A stretch of DNA of 64,000 nucleotides from Pristionchus mayeri (GCA_036245805.1 BTRK01000002.1:22933067-22997066); one strand, 5' to 3'; counted from the stretch's first letter, positions 47,751 to 57,814 are shown. Program-made: numbers and translations. Notes: generated by a model not told the origin, from the sequence alone.

Positions 47751-48705
47751 TCATTTCCAGGGTCGCCATGTCTCGTTCTGGGTCTTTTTAGCTTCTGTAT
47801 TAGTAGATGAATTGTGAATTAAGTCGACGAAAGGCGTTTGGACGACCGGCGGAAAACTGAACGTTGAAAATAAATTACTTTTAAAATGTACATGACATTT
47901 CAATATTTAAATTCGTACCTCGTGGGAAGGAAAGGGATGGGTTGCATCATCCAAGCAAGTACAAGTTCTGAAGAAAACCCAGGACTCGAGTCAGAGTTCG
48001 ACGGACTTGGTACGGGACTTGACGAGAGAGAACTGGTACTGGTACCCGATCCGGGAGAGCTGGTTGCATCTGATCCACTCGAGGAGGGATTAGAGAGTCG
48101 TACACTCGCTTTGATAAATGCAGCAGCCGCAATGAGCACCTCTACTTTCTCCATCTTCGAACTGGAATGAAGTATTAGTTAGATTTAATTGAGATCCCAC
48201 TGTGTATCTTTCGAGTATGTCATCAGAATGTCCTTCAGTTTCTTAATAGCTCGTGATTCCCTTGCTCGTCGACGTTTCTCCACTTCAACTCGGCTCAACT
48301 TCTGCATATATCCATCCTTAATTCTTTAATCTCGCTGGACTTTCCTTATTCGATAGTTTACCTCTTCCTTATTCGGACTCTTCTCCTCTTCGCTGGCATT
48401 TGACTCACCGTCGATAATCTGCTCTCCAGATTCTGTAATTGGCATGCTATGACTATTGCAATCTTGATCTGCTATTCATAAATAGAAACCGCACCTCCTG
48501 CAATTTTGGTGATGAGATAGACAGCTCCCTCTGCGATATCCACCTTCTCCATTCTCCAACTGCATTGAATGGATAGATAAAGAGACCACTGCCGTGCTAC
48601 TTGACATGCCGTGCCGGGATGTGATTCGATGTGAACGGGAAGGTGATAACTCCCAGAGGGTAAGTGCACATTCGGATAACATACACTTGCCTCTCTCACT
48701 TCCAT
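47751..48705 (-). CDS. REF-1-family bHLH gene, left copy, lacking the first basic region
   Basis: The gene body mirrors the right copy at 57834-59002 but about 430 bases are missing near 48612. The missing part held the TATA box, the start codon and the exon with the basic region and helix 1 of the first bHLH. What remains: an ORF from 48705 (MEVREASVCYPNVHLPS) that reads into helix 2 (WRMEKVDIAEGAVYLITK), then SGEQIIDRESN-type linker, an intact second bHLH (SRVEVEKRRRARESRAIKK; helix 2 KMEKVEVLIAAAAFIKAS), a serine/proline region, and a last exon ending WRPWK with the stop at 47751, where the right copy has WRPWE. The frame is open, so a protein able to dimerise and recruit Groucho but with only one DNA-binding basic region is possible; equally it may be a dying copy. 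Confidence 0.7.
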
Positions 48706-48717
48706 TTATTTCATCTT

Positions 48718-48724
48718 TTCCCAC
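48718..48724 (-). promoter_or_regulatory. CSL/LAG-1 consensus site kept at the left REF-1 copy
   Basis: GTGGGAA on the minus strand, the counterpart of 57575-57581. It is the only one of three such sites left after the deletion in this copy. Confidence 0.5.
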
Positions 48725-48851
48725 ACTCTCTTCTCGTTGTGAATATCTTAACTGCTCCTGCAATTGTTCCCTAATCCCCCTCTCACCACTCTCTGTTTTG
48801 CAATTAATGTGATATATGCTGTCTGAGGATACAATGAGAGTACACCTTTTA

Positions 48852-49757
48852 TTAGGTTGTTCGGAAAGTTTCTTTCTTTTTTCATATTTGGACATTATTC
48901 ACTTATCCTTTATTTAACCTTGCCCAATCCTCTCATAATTTTTTGTAGTTATGTGGGCTTGGATACTCTCTATGACAACCAGTAGTGCATACCGTTTTGA
49001 TCAACAGATCTTGAGCAAAGGAGGTCCGAAGTTAAATCAGTCAACTTTTCTCCGATATTTTTAACAGCGCACATTTCTTTGCAGAATATAGATAGGCATG
49101 CAAATGACCAACTATTGTGAAGTACGTCAAATAGGGTTATTAGTAAACGTAAAGTTTTAAATCTAGCACGTATTACCTAATCTAACGAAGCGTCGATTGG
49201 ATAAGGCGCACCACGATTTGTTTTTCGAGCAGAATTTTGAACTTATTGTGCTTCCCCCGGTCAATCTACAGAACAAAGCGATTGTTATCTGTGAAGTACT
49301 TTACATGGCCACTTGCTATCCCTAATTAGGTGGGAATCCAATTACGTATTCATGAGGAGGCTTTTTTCAGAGTATTTATGCCGAAATTTGACCATCGAAA
49401 TGGTGCCATATTGATCTCTCGTCTCTCTCGAAGGTTTAAGCCTCGTTTTTCTTTGTTATCACTAATATCAACTCTTACCCTATCACAAATTATCCGCTTA
49501 GTATCGGTAGGCATCTAGTACTCGTGAAAAAAGTGATCCAACAAAAATCACTGAAATTCTGTTTTTTGAGGTGTTTTTGGCATGTGCTTACTGTTGATAT
49601 TTTTCTAGCCTGCTATGTGACCAAGATGCGATTTGAACATACTGTAGTATTCCACCGCCAAGGCCCTTACATATACCATAGACAAAATAATTGAAGTCGA
49701 ATGCCACAAGAATTGGCATGATAAAAATAAAAGAAAGAAACTTTCCGAACAACCTAA
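48852..49757. mobile_element. mariner-like non-autonomous element, 906 bp
   Basis: TTAGGTTGTTCGGAAAGTTTC at 48852 and its reverse complement ending 49757 are flanked by TA (48850-48851 and 49758-49759). No transposase frame is recognisable inside. It is inserted in the left arm of the REF-1 duplication; the right arm shows the uninterrupted target site. Confidence 0.85.
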
Positions 49758-49759
49758 TA

Positions 49760-50571
49760 TTAGGCTGTTGCAAAAGTCTTGTGGTTTTTTGTGTCAGTAC
49801 TTTGAACGATCATAACTCGCGTGTCTCAAATCTCAATGGCCAACAAACGTTATGTTGTTTAGGGATATGCTTGAACTTTACTCACGTATATTTCAATCAA
49901 ACCGATCATGCAACCAACGCAAGCAATTATGATTCACCCAATTGCAAAAAAATCACAAAATTTAGATATAAATGTATTTATCTAGATATTTCAAGGGAAA
50001 ATTCATGAAACAACTTCATAGTGTTGGGTGAGAAGTATCATTGATGTTCTTTCAAAAAATAGGTTAGACCTGTCATTTGATTGGGTTTGAACCAAATTAC
50101 ATGATAGCAAAAATATGAGCAGACCCAGGCTGCATGTGACTTGTACCTGCTTTTCTGAATGGAAGACCAAACATACAGGCTCCGTCATGTGTGCGCTGTA
50201 TGCACCCATGAAGAGGCTATATCCTCATAAGAAATGTTGGGGCCTGCTTGTTTCCCCTTTCAGAAAATCTGAATTCCTCATTTTTCAGAAATATGCAAAA
50301 TGAACGCAGAAATGCAACATGCAGGAATTGAGCGTTCATGCATCAGTGGAAACAGAATGTTGAGAAATGTTGCGTTTTCGATGGATGAATTTTAGTAATT
50401 TTAACTGGATCCTGTTCTCGCCTCTCTGATTGGGCAATGCTGATAGGGTGCGCATATGAAAGAGTATGCAAGGCCTCATTAGTAATCAATATCCCGAAGG
50501 TCATCTATCAATCCAACAGGAAGATGGAAGACAAAATATCAAAATTCCACACGACTTTTGCAACAACCTAA
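49760..50571. mobile_element. mariner-like non-autonomous element, 812 bp
   Basis: TTAGGCTGTTGCAAAAGTC at 49760 and its reverse complement ending 50571 lie between TA at 49758-49759 and 50572-50573. It shares a TA with the preceding element, so one inserted into the target duplication of the other. Its right end is homologous to the right end of 41645-43325. Confidence 0.85.
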
Positions 50572-51560
50572 TACTTAGAGTATTTTTAAAAAGTCAATTT
50601 TTGAAAAAAATTAAATGTGAATATTTTTCAAACCATGCAAACAATGATTTCATTTGTATAAACCATTATCCTCAGAATATGGTGAACATATGGCGCATTT
50701 GCCAAAAACAAGCTTGAATTTGTTTTATCTATTTTTCTGGGGGGGTGACATTTGCACAACAGACATGGCACAAAAATCGCCGTTCGATTGCAAATCGAAG
50801 TAGCAACTTGGAATTTGTTTCATTGTTACCAGTATACCCTGTACTACATTAGCATATATATATATTTCGTTACCAGGCGATATTGAGTATTACCCCAAAT
50901 GAACGACCCGGGGTTCATGGAATATGGATTTCCACGAACCCCTATACATTGAAACTCAGAATATTCTAAAACATCCTAAAATAATATCCTAGAGTATATG
51001 AATATTCGTTTCAGACATGTCAAAGCAATGTAGTTAGAAAATTTTAAGCAACAATTGGGCCCTGGAATAAAATTTTAGGAAATGCTGAGATATAGGAGAA
51101 ATGTCTTTAAAAATAATTCATATTTACGTTCTCGACATGAGCGGCGCCGCATGTTCGGTGAAGAATATCAAATGAAACACACTCAAAACCTCCCACGCAA
51201 TTTTAAGTGGTGCAAATTGACTTGTTATTTCAATACGCAGTAAAATTTACTGCAAACGCACCTGCGTGATATAGTTAATTTATTTTTTATATCCCTTGAA
51301 CATTGATTTTAGAACGTAACATTCTTAATTTTCATCTGAGAGTGATTTTTCCAACATGAAATGTCCTCGATATATTTTGTCTGCTGATTTTTGAACTACT
51401 GTCACTTCTGAATCTCGAAAACAAGCTGACATACAGTTTATCAGGAACGAAAACCGAAAAATGCCAGAAGCCGACTGCGAGACAAATGACCTGGCTCTTT
51501 CGTAATCTAGTCTCTATACTCTCTAGTCTCTATAAGGTTTGAAAAAATATATATTCCTGG

Positions 51561-51588
51561 CTTCCTCCACCGACTCGTGATACGTGTG
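51561..51588. repeat. terminus fragment of the 15.3-17.2 kb palindrome family
   Basis: CTTCCTCCACCGACTCGTGA and the following TACGTGTG match the end of the palindrome at 17155-17180 (CCTCCACTGACTCGTGATAC). No matching second arm is present nearby. Confidence 0.55.
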
Positions 51589-51645
51589 TTAACTGCTACT
51601 ACAATTGTTCACTAATCCCCCTCTAACCACTCTTTGCATTTCGAG
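51589..51645 (+). repeat. partial third copy of REF-1 arm sequence in the spacer
   Basis: TTAACTGCTACTACAATTG and the following CCCCCTCTAACCACTCT parallel 48745-48805 in the same orientation, with about 85 percent identity. It starts exactly at the TTAA used elsewhere as the Kolobok target, and stops in the middle of the homologous block. Confidence 0.65.
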
Positions 51646-51814
51646 GGATCCAAAGGAATCCGAATGTGTGCACATTATTAAAAAATTGCCTTTTTTAAAA
51701 TACTCTAAGTAAAAGGTGTACTCTTATTTGTATCCTCAGACAGCATATATCACATTAATTGCAAAACAGAGAGTGGTGAGAGGGGGATTAGGGAACAATT
51801 GCAGGAGCAGTTAA

Positions 51815-52786
51815 AGGAGGATGAAAGCGAAAGCTGGAAATTTGAACGTATTTCATCCTACCACGAAATGCCCCGGCTGTCAATGTGCTAAAAACAGTGA
51901 AAGTAACACCAATTACCGGTCCCCGACGCGGCTCTTGGCTACGGAGCGTCTCTCTTTTTTTTCTTATTTTTTGCGTTTGCTCGCTTTGATTGTGTTGCGT
52001 TGTTGCTAAACGCATATCTGTACTCTAGTTCATCCTGTTATTTCAAAATCAATATTACTTCAATCGATCGATTGTGTGATCTCTTCCCATCCACCCCTTT
52101 CACGCGCGCATTCCTTTCAGTTGGATTCATGAGTTCTATCTTCTTCTTTGGGGCGATTATCTGTGATTCTACTCATTCCACGTCGATAATATTTAAATTG
52201 CTTCTGTTTCAACTAACTTTTGACCCGATTGCCACAATTTCTCCCTAAATGCGTCGTCTTAATTACTTCTTCTTTTTCGTCGTTGGCCCATCTATTATTT
52301 ACATGTTTTGCTTTCAACCTTGCTTAATTGCTCATTTTTTTCTTTATTTTCTACCGTTTAATTAATTGTTCATTGAAGCCAGGTCAGCGGTCATCACCGA
52401 TGATAAAAAATGGGCATGGACGGTGCTGCCTTCGCTTCTCCCAGACCTGTCAGTTAGTTTGGCTGCTTCCCACTTTGCTGTATCGATTAATTTCATTCTT
52501 GTATTTTAGAACTACGTCCAACGTCGTCCGGCCAAGATCATGGCCCTTCCGATGGTGAAAGGCCATCGCGAAAAAGGTTCGTTTCTCTTTCTTCGGCCTA
52601 TATTTAAATATTACTCGTGTTTTATTTGTGAATGATTACCTTTTCAATTCATTTATCGTAAAATAAGTTAAGGATATTCAAATAACAATTTAGATAGAAA
52701 TATTAAAAATATACGAACATATTACGCTAGAAAATTAATCAAAGCAATAAATATCAGTCCGTAGCAATGATAAACTTTTTTTATTA
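51815..52786. other. left subterminal region of the Kolobok-like element
   Basis: No gene with splice structure is evident on either strand; plus-strand frames of 60-80 residues (for example 52000-52248) are hydrophobic and lack motifs. It is probably the 3' non-coding side of the transposase gene. Confidence 0.45.
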
Positions 52787-55556
52787 CTACTCCTCATCAG
52801 TCATATATCCTAGGGCCTCGTCTGCCATCGAATTGAGGAGAGGGAGGTGAGGAAGAGGAGGGGGGAGGAGGGCGTCGTCCTCGCCCTCGTCGTCGTTCTC
52901 GGGCGCCTCCTCCTCCAAGTTGCTGTCGACTCCATGAGGACGAAGAGGACGGGTGAGTGTCTCCCACAACTTCTTAATTAAAAATGGTTCGTAAATTGAT
53001 TACCTCTCCTTGTTTACCTTTTGTTCGGCGAGAGCAATTTTTCTTTTCTTCTCCGTAGTCTCTGGGCTCTCGATCATCCTTCCTCGTACCTAGGGTAGGA
53101 GTGTAGGCGCGTTTTTTTATATCACAATCCGAACCAGGTACGTGAGATTCTTGACGTCAGTCCTCCAAGTGTGGGTAGCATCTTTCCTCACTTTCCTCCA
53201 CACTTTGTTTTTATGGGACGGATTGGTGTATGATTTTTTTCCCACATGAAAGAAACATTTAGTGCAGGTTATTAGAATTGCTCTCCTACCACTGGTCTCG
53301 TTCCGTCAATCACACCCTGTTTGAGATGATTCCAGTGCAGTATAGTTAATCGAGTGCGCATTTCGTGTCCAGATCTATTTAATGGTTTCAATATTTACCT
53401 TAGAAGACTAAATACCTGACGTAAAAATAATCCTTCGGCGCGTATCTCCAAGCGAGAGCGTTTATGCTCTCACAAGGAGATGTCTGCAGAATCCATGAGA
53501 CAGATGCGATATCCTCGATATTCTTGCTGGTGAATATCTATATGTATTTATTGCGAGAGAGTGATAATGGGAGGGGGTTAGATATGATAATACCTGTTCC
53601 TCTAGCCTATCTATGATCCTTTTAGTCTTGATATAATATTCTGGATTGTACGAGGACGTGTGGCCACACTCGTTGATGAGCTTGAACGAGGGATCCTAGA
53701 ATAATTCACGAATACTTCGCCCATGCTGTTTTTTTTCTAATATCACACTTGATCGAATCTGTGTTTGCCCTGAATGCAGAGGAGAATGGCCCTGAACTTC
53801 TCCTGTGCCAACTCCCCATTGCCTTGAGCACTTATCACGGCATCATAGCATCGGTTTATGATTGGTTTTACCCAAAATCTAACCGATTCCATATACTTGG
53901 CCTTGCATACCTAGAATGACACTGATTCTCTTCCATTGCCATATCTACCGAACTCACTGTGAGAAGAGTCATAGTGATATTTCTGAAGAAGTGCCAGGGA
54001 TCATAGAAGTGTTTGATCCCTGGGTACTTCTCCTTCATCATCTTGGCCACAGCAGAGTGTCTATCCGTCACTACACTTGCAATTCCCTTCGATCCTCCAA
54101 TCATGAGAGAGAGCTCCCGTAGCCCTTGCTCCAGTGCAGCCACCTAACATTTTGTTCACCTATTGGTTCGAAATGTGACAAACACACCTCCATTTTAGCT
54201 GAGCTTCCTGTTTCACTCTTGTGGATTAGCACATAGTGAATTGCCTCTCCCGTCTCTGCATTCAGTAGGAAGTAACGGCAGTAGGCCGCCGAATAACCGC
54301 GCGAATCGAATGAGCCGTCTCCACAAATATGTATCTTTTCTCCCTTCAATTCCCTTTCTATTTTAAAGTATTCTAATCGAACCTTGGCAACTCTCTTCCG
54401 GAGTTCATCGATTAGTTCTCCTTGTTTCTTGAAGAATAATTCATCCACTGCAGGACTAACGTAGAACTTCTTCAAACGGTGGAATGAAGTGGTAGAGAGG
54501 GGAGTCACTCGAGAGGGGAGAGAAGAATCCTCAGTTTCTTCAATGAATACTTATTGAAGCGTTAGCGTATAGGAAATACTGACCGTGCCTCCAACTGCCG
54601 ATAGTATAGCTCCTGAGACGAAATCTACATTGATCTTAGGCAGTTTCTCCTTATTCGAGGCCTTAGATGTCTTCAAGACGGGGCTACTATGCCATGTGGC
54701 AGTGCAATCACATCTGTTGCACTCCCTCGTGCATGATGCCGCGAGTCCTACCATGTGGAAGGATAGATGACATTGTCCCTGTTCGCACTTGGGACACTCT
54801 AGGAGGAGGGAGGTCAATGACTCCTTCGACACTATCATGTAGTTCGATAGAGGGACACTTTCGATGCGGGGAGTGGCAGGGGTAGGAGGAGTCCATTCGG
54901 AGCTTTCGTTCATATCTCGAGCCTTCAAGTAGTTATCAAAAATACCTCATTTTTTTAATAATCTAATTTGAGTTAGTTTAGTGCGAGATGGAATGCAGTA
55001 ATGATAATTAATGAATACCTGTTCAGGTCGGCAACAGCAGACGCAGCAGAGAAGAGGAGATCGAGTTAGGAGTGGAGGAGGACGGACGTAAGACGGAAGA
55101 GAGGATTGAAGAGGACGAGGGCGAGGAAAGACGAAGGAAGATGAAGAGGGGAAGGGCGAGAGAAGAGGGGAACAGGTAGGAGGGAGTACGATAGATGGTT
55201 GGGATACTGTAGATGGAGCAGTCGTCTCCTAAAGGCCTCTGTTTCCGTTGTATGAGATAGATAAATATATTTTCTCCCGTTTAATTGTGTATATTACTCA
55301 CCACAAAGGAAGGGACAGCATCAGGTCGAAGTACGGTAGCAGTTGCCGAGTATGTGTAGTCAGAGGGGGAGAAGTGACTTGCACAGAGATAGGGACACTT
55401 GGATGCATTCACCACTGCCATGAGAGATCTTCTTCCTTCTGGGGTTGAACGGACAGCGTTTATCCACGTTGTCCGTTTCTTCTCATTTTCCGTAAATGCG
55501 TGCATCTCTTTCTGGAATTTCCTCTGATGGCACACGACGCAAGCTCGTCGTTGCAT
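52787..55556 (-). CDS. THAP-domain DDE transposase (Kolobok-like)
   Basis: The first exon (ATG 55556) is a THAP zinc finger: CVVCHQRKFQKEMHAF, W in TTWINAVR, and CASHF closing the C2CH motif, with a trailing AVPSFVV like the family AVPTIF box. A Ser/Arg-rich exon (55.0-55.2 kb) is followed by a zinc-like exon (CPKCEQGQCHLSFH, CTRECNRCDCTATW). The catalytic part shows a first aspartate in ICGDGSFDSRGYSAAYC, a second in SVVTDRHSAVAKMM, the D-x2-H in KHFYDPWHFFRN, and a candidate glutamate in SPCESINALAWRYAPKD. The acidic/proline C-terminus ends near 52787. It would bind the element's ends through THAP and cut at TTAA. Frames are open in all exons seen, so it may be intact; exon joins were not all checked. 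Confidence 0.7.
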
Positions 55557-55683
55557 CTGATAGGGAGGATTACATTAGCAGACGATGTAGTATCGACGAT
55601 AGTTTGCACATGAATATTACATTTCAATTAGCAATACTAGCTTGTGGTTATACAAATACTTTATCATTTAGTCCATGACATAG

Positions 55684-56895
55684 CTATTCTTCATCGAATA
55701 GCGCAGATGGCTTGAAGCCGGTGTAATGTCCATCGGCACTTGGCCATTTCTTCCGGACGGCATCGATGACACAAGCGGGGAGTCGAACTCTCTGTCCTCG
55801 TCCGAGTGGTCCGAGAAGAGAGGCCACTATCACTCGATAGCACCCGTGTCTTCTCGCCCTCAATAGTAAGTTTCATTCTTTCTATCCATGGTATCTATTT
55901 GATTGATATACAGTACGTGCTAATCGCCTTGACCATGTGCGTGCGCCGCGCTGCGCGGCGGCGTGCGGCTTACGCGGATTGATTTTGCGGGATGAATATT
56001 ATTTTTCACGATTCGAACCTATTACTTTCGAATTCTCCGTAAAATTTCCCATCGAAAGGAGTATTCATTCATATTTTTAAAGATATATTTATATTTATAA
56101 ATCAATATTTTGAATGCGGAATTTCTGCACCCTACCGTAATCTCACTTTACGATAGCGACAGTATCGCAAACTGGGATTACGGTAGGTTGCAGCATTACA
56201 GAATTCAAAATATTGATTTCTTTTTCTAAAAATATGAATGAATAGTCCTTCCGATGTGAAATTTTACGGAGAATTCGAAAATAATAGGTTCGAATCGTGA
56301 AAAGCAATATTCTTTACGCAAAATCAATCCGCGCAAGCCGCGCAGCGCCGCGCACGCACATGACCAAGGCGATTAGCACGTACTGTAGTGTATTCCGGAT
56401 ACAATAGCCTTTCAATAGAGTAAACGATTGTTGGAAAGGGGAACTCACTGATTCGCATCGATGGCCACATGTCCACTCGCATAGCCGTAGAGGGCAACTG
56501 CAGCTTCTGTACCCTCAAGTGAGTGATTGAGATGAAAGTTATCAACAATAGGAAGTATAGTAACTAACCGCTTCTGTGAGCAGGTACTCCTTGAAGTATT
56601 GATCCTGCGTAATGCAGGCTTTCCTACCGTGGTCCTTCAGCTTATCCAGCAATCCCTCCTTGAAGAGATTTCCTTTCTTGAGAAGAGGGTAGAGAAACAG
56701 CGATTTGCAGCAGTAATCGTGCTTTTCCTCGAGATCTCTAGGGGGACAACGAGTGCAGGAACACTCCACAGTCTTCTCGAGGTCAACCCCATCTGCGAAG
56801 ATCTTCTGCTCCCTCTCCTTGGCTGCTTTGATTCTAGCCAGAATCTTGTCCGCTTGCTTGGGGTCGGGGAGAAAGGGATCGGGAAGTGATGTCAT
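55684..56895 (-). CDS. P2X7-receptor C-terminal-domain protein carried by the transposon
   Basis: From ATG 56895 the first exon encodes TSLPDPFLPDPKQADKIL, then CSCTRCPPRDLEEKHDYCC and ACITQDQYFKEYLLTEA. The second exon (acceptor TTGAG) gives GTEAAVALYGYASGHVA, and the third GCYRVIVASLLGPLGRG, QRVRLPACVIDAVRKKWP and GHYTGFKPS, with the stop at 55684. This order (C-x-C-x2-C, Y-C-C, then YR...LG-x-G-x-R-V-x-(L/I)-P-x-C-V...I/VR..(F/W)P...G-x-Y-x-GF) matches the zinc-binding C-terminal ballast domain of P2X7 receptors, which is also found alone in many animal proteins and transposons. There is no P2X channel part. The junction phases agree. Intron 2 carries a 475-bp MITE. Its role is unknown; a DNA-binding or helper role in transposition is inference. 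Confidence 0.75.
55911..56385. mobile_element. 475-bp TA-flanked palindromic MITE inside the transposon
   Basis: CAGTACGTGCTAATCGCC at 55911 and its reverse complement ending 56385 are flanked by TA at 55909-55910 and 56386-56387. Almost the whole element is self-complementary, including GCGCCGCGCAGCG blocks and the AAATCAATATTTTGAAT pair, with a loop around CTTTACGATAGCG. It lies within the second intron of the P2X7-C-domain gene. Confidence 0.9.
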
Positions 56896-57277
56896 CTAGA
56901 GATCAATCAATCGATCAATTAGTGATACAATAATGTAACTTGTGTAATGAAAAAAAAACAATCAAGACAATGATAAAATCGTTTGAAAAGAGCTGTTTGT
57001 CCCATTCTTTGCGTACGTGCATCTTTCATCGATTGACTAGACACTTGTCTAAAGGGTCAGAATAGAGACTCAAACGAATGATCTACAATCATGATTGTTC
57101 ACCGGATTGAATTTGTACGGAAAATCGAATTCTTCAATCTCTTTATTGTACTGTTTTGTTGTATTGCATTGTAAAAATGAAAATGTTTGATAAAAGAAAT
57201 GGAAATGAGTGTCACAATATGCTAAATAGGTTTCCCTCATTGCATTAATGCAGAAACCACCGCGGCAAAATGTTAGT
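56896..57277. other. right subterminal region of the Kolobok-like element
   Basis: No gene is seen. A minus-strand 114-aa frame across 57070-57414 shows no motif and overlaps the tRNA-like sequence. It may contain the promoter of the P2X7-C-domain gene. Confidence 0.4.
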
Positions 57278-57343
57278 CCTCGGCGGGAATCGAACCTGTC
57301 CCTTTCCCACTCTCGTTGTCGCCGCTCTACAGATCGAACTAGA
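57278..57343 (-). repeat. tRNA-like sequence near the right end of the transposon
   Basis: On the minus strand TAGTTCGATCTGTAGAGC resembles a tRNA A box with a D-stem GTTC/GAGC, and GGTTCGATTCCCGCC is a strong B box 35 bases later. The anticodon stem does not pair well and no acceptor stem forms, so this is a tRNA-derived SINE piece or pol III promoter remnant rather than a tRNA gene. Confidence 0.5.
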
Positions 57344-57574
57344 AAGAGGAGAAAGAGGTAGTGAGATAGTGTGCGCTGCGCAATCTTTTCGCAGCCATTT
57401 CCCTGAGCTATCAATTACAGTACCCGTGCGCGTATCTCCCTTGATCTTTGATCTCCGTTTTTCAAATTTTGGCTTTCTATTGTCGTTCAAGGAATAAATC
57501 CGGATATATCTTTAGTAGACGAAGTTCATTTTCCCTTTCCTCCTCCTTTAAGATATTCACAACGAGAAGAGAGT

Positions 57575-57581
57575 GTGGGAA
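57575..57581 (+). promoter_or_regulatory. CSL/LAG-1 consensus site 1 of the right REF-1 gene
   Basis: GTGGGAA matches the RTGGGAA site bound by CSL proteins. It lies 253 bases upstream of the start codon and is conserved in the left copy (48718-48724). Confidence 0.55.
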
Positions 57582-57715
57582 AAGATGAAATAAATGGAAG
57601 TGAGAGAGGCAAGTGTATGTTATCCGAATGTGCACTTACCCTCTGGGAGTTATCACCTTCCCGTTCACATCGAATCACATCCCGGCTGGTTCCAGAAGGT
57701 AAAGGAAGAAGCAGG

Positions 57716-57722
57716 TATAAAA
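57716..57722 (+). promoter_or_regulatory. TATA box of the right REF-1 gene
   Basis: TATAAAA followed by a GGGGGCGGG run, 112 bases before the ATG at 57834. It is absent from the left copy, where this stretch is deleted. Confidence 0.6.
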
Positions 57723-57731
57723 GGGGGCGGG

Positions 57732-57738
57732 ATGGGAA
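57732..57738 (+). promoter_or_regulatory. CSL/LAG-1 consensus site 2 of the right REF-1 gene
   Basis: ATGGGAA, matching RTGGGAA, between the TATA box and the start codon. Absent from the left copy. Confidence 0.45.
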
Positions 57739-57814
57739 AGGTCGAATTGAGAGCATCACTTGGAATATCTTGTTGTGGTCATTCATTGCAAGTACACAAG
57801 ATAAAGACGACTCC

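Larger units (their letters stand above)
50572..51704. other. spacer of the large inverted duplication
   Basis: The outermost 40-60 bases at each side still belong to the arms (TACTTAGAGTATTTTT and its inverse). The centre is AT-rich with no frame of note. It contains a terminus fragment of the palindrome family seen at 15291-17187 (51561-51588) and a partial third copy of arm sequence (51589-51645). Confidence 0.6.
51815..57547. mobile_element. Kolobok-like THAP DNA transposon, 5.7 kb, TTAA target
   Basis: The element sits between two TTAA copies (51811-51814 and 57548-57551). Its ends AGGAGGATGAAAG and, inverted, AGGAGGAGGAAAG form short imperfect terminal repeats. Outside the TTAAs, GCAGGAGCAG on the left and GATATTCACAACGAG on the right join to give exactly the sequence found uninterrupted at 48730-48765 in the other arm, which proves the edges. 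It carries two minus-strand genes: a THAP transposase and a P2X7-C-domain protein. TTAA target, THAP domain and the D-(2)-H motif between catalytic residues fit the Kolobok superfamily; piggyBac also uses TTAA but lacks THAP. Confidence 0.85.

Noticed and set aside
52000..52558. Hydrophobic plus-strand frames at the left end of the Kolobok-like element
   Set aside because: They are thymine-rich sequence read as Phe/Leu/Ser, with no motif and no supporting splice sites.
51815..57547. piggyBac element
   Set aside because: TTAA target fits, but the transposase has a THAP finger and a D-x2-H motif rather than piggyBac's DDD core and C-terminal cysteine domain.
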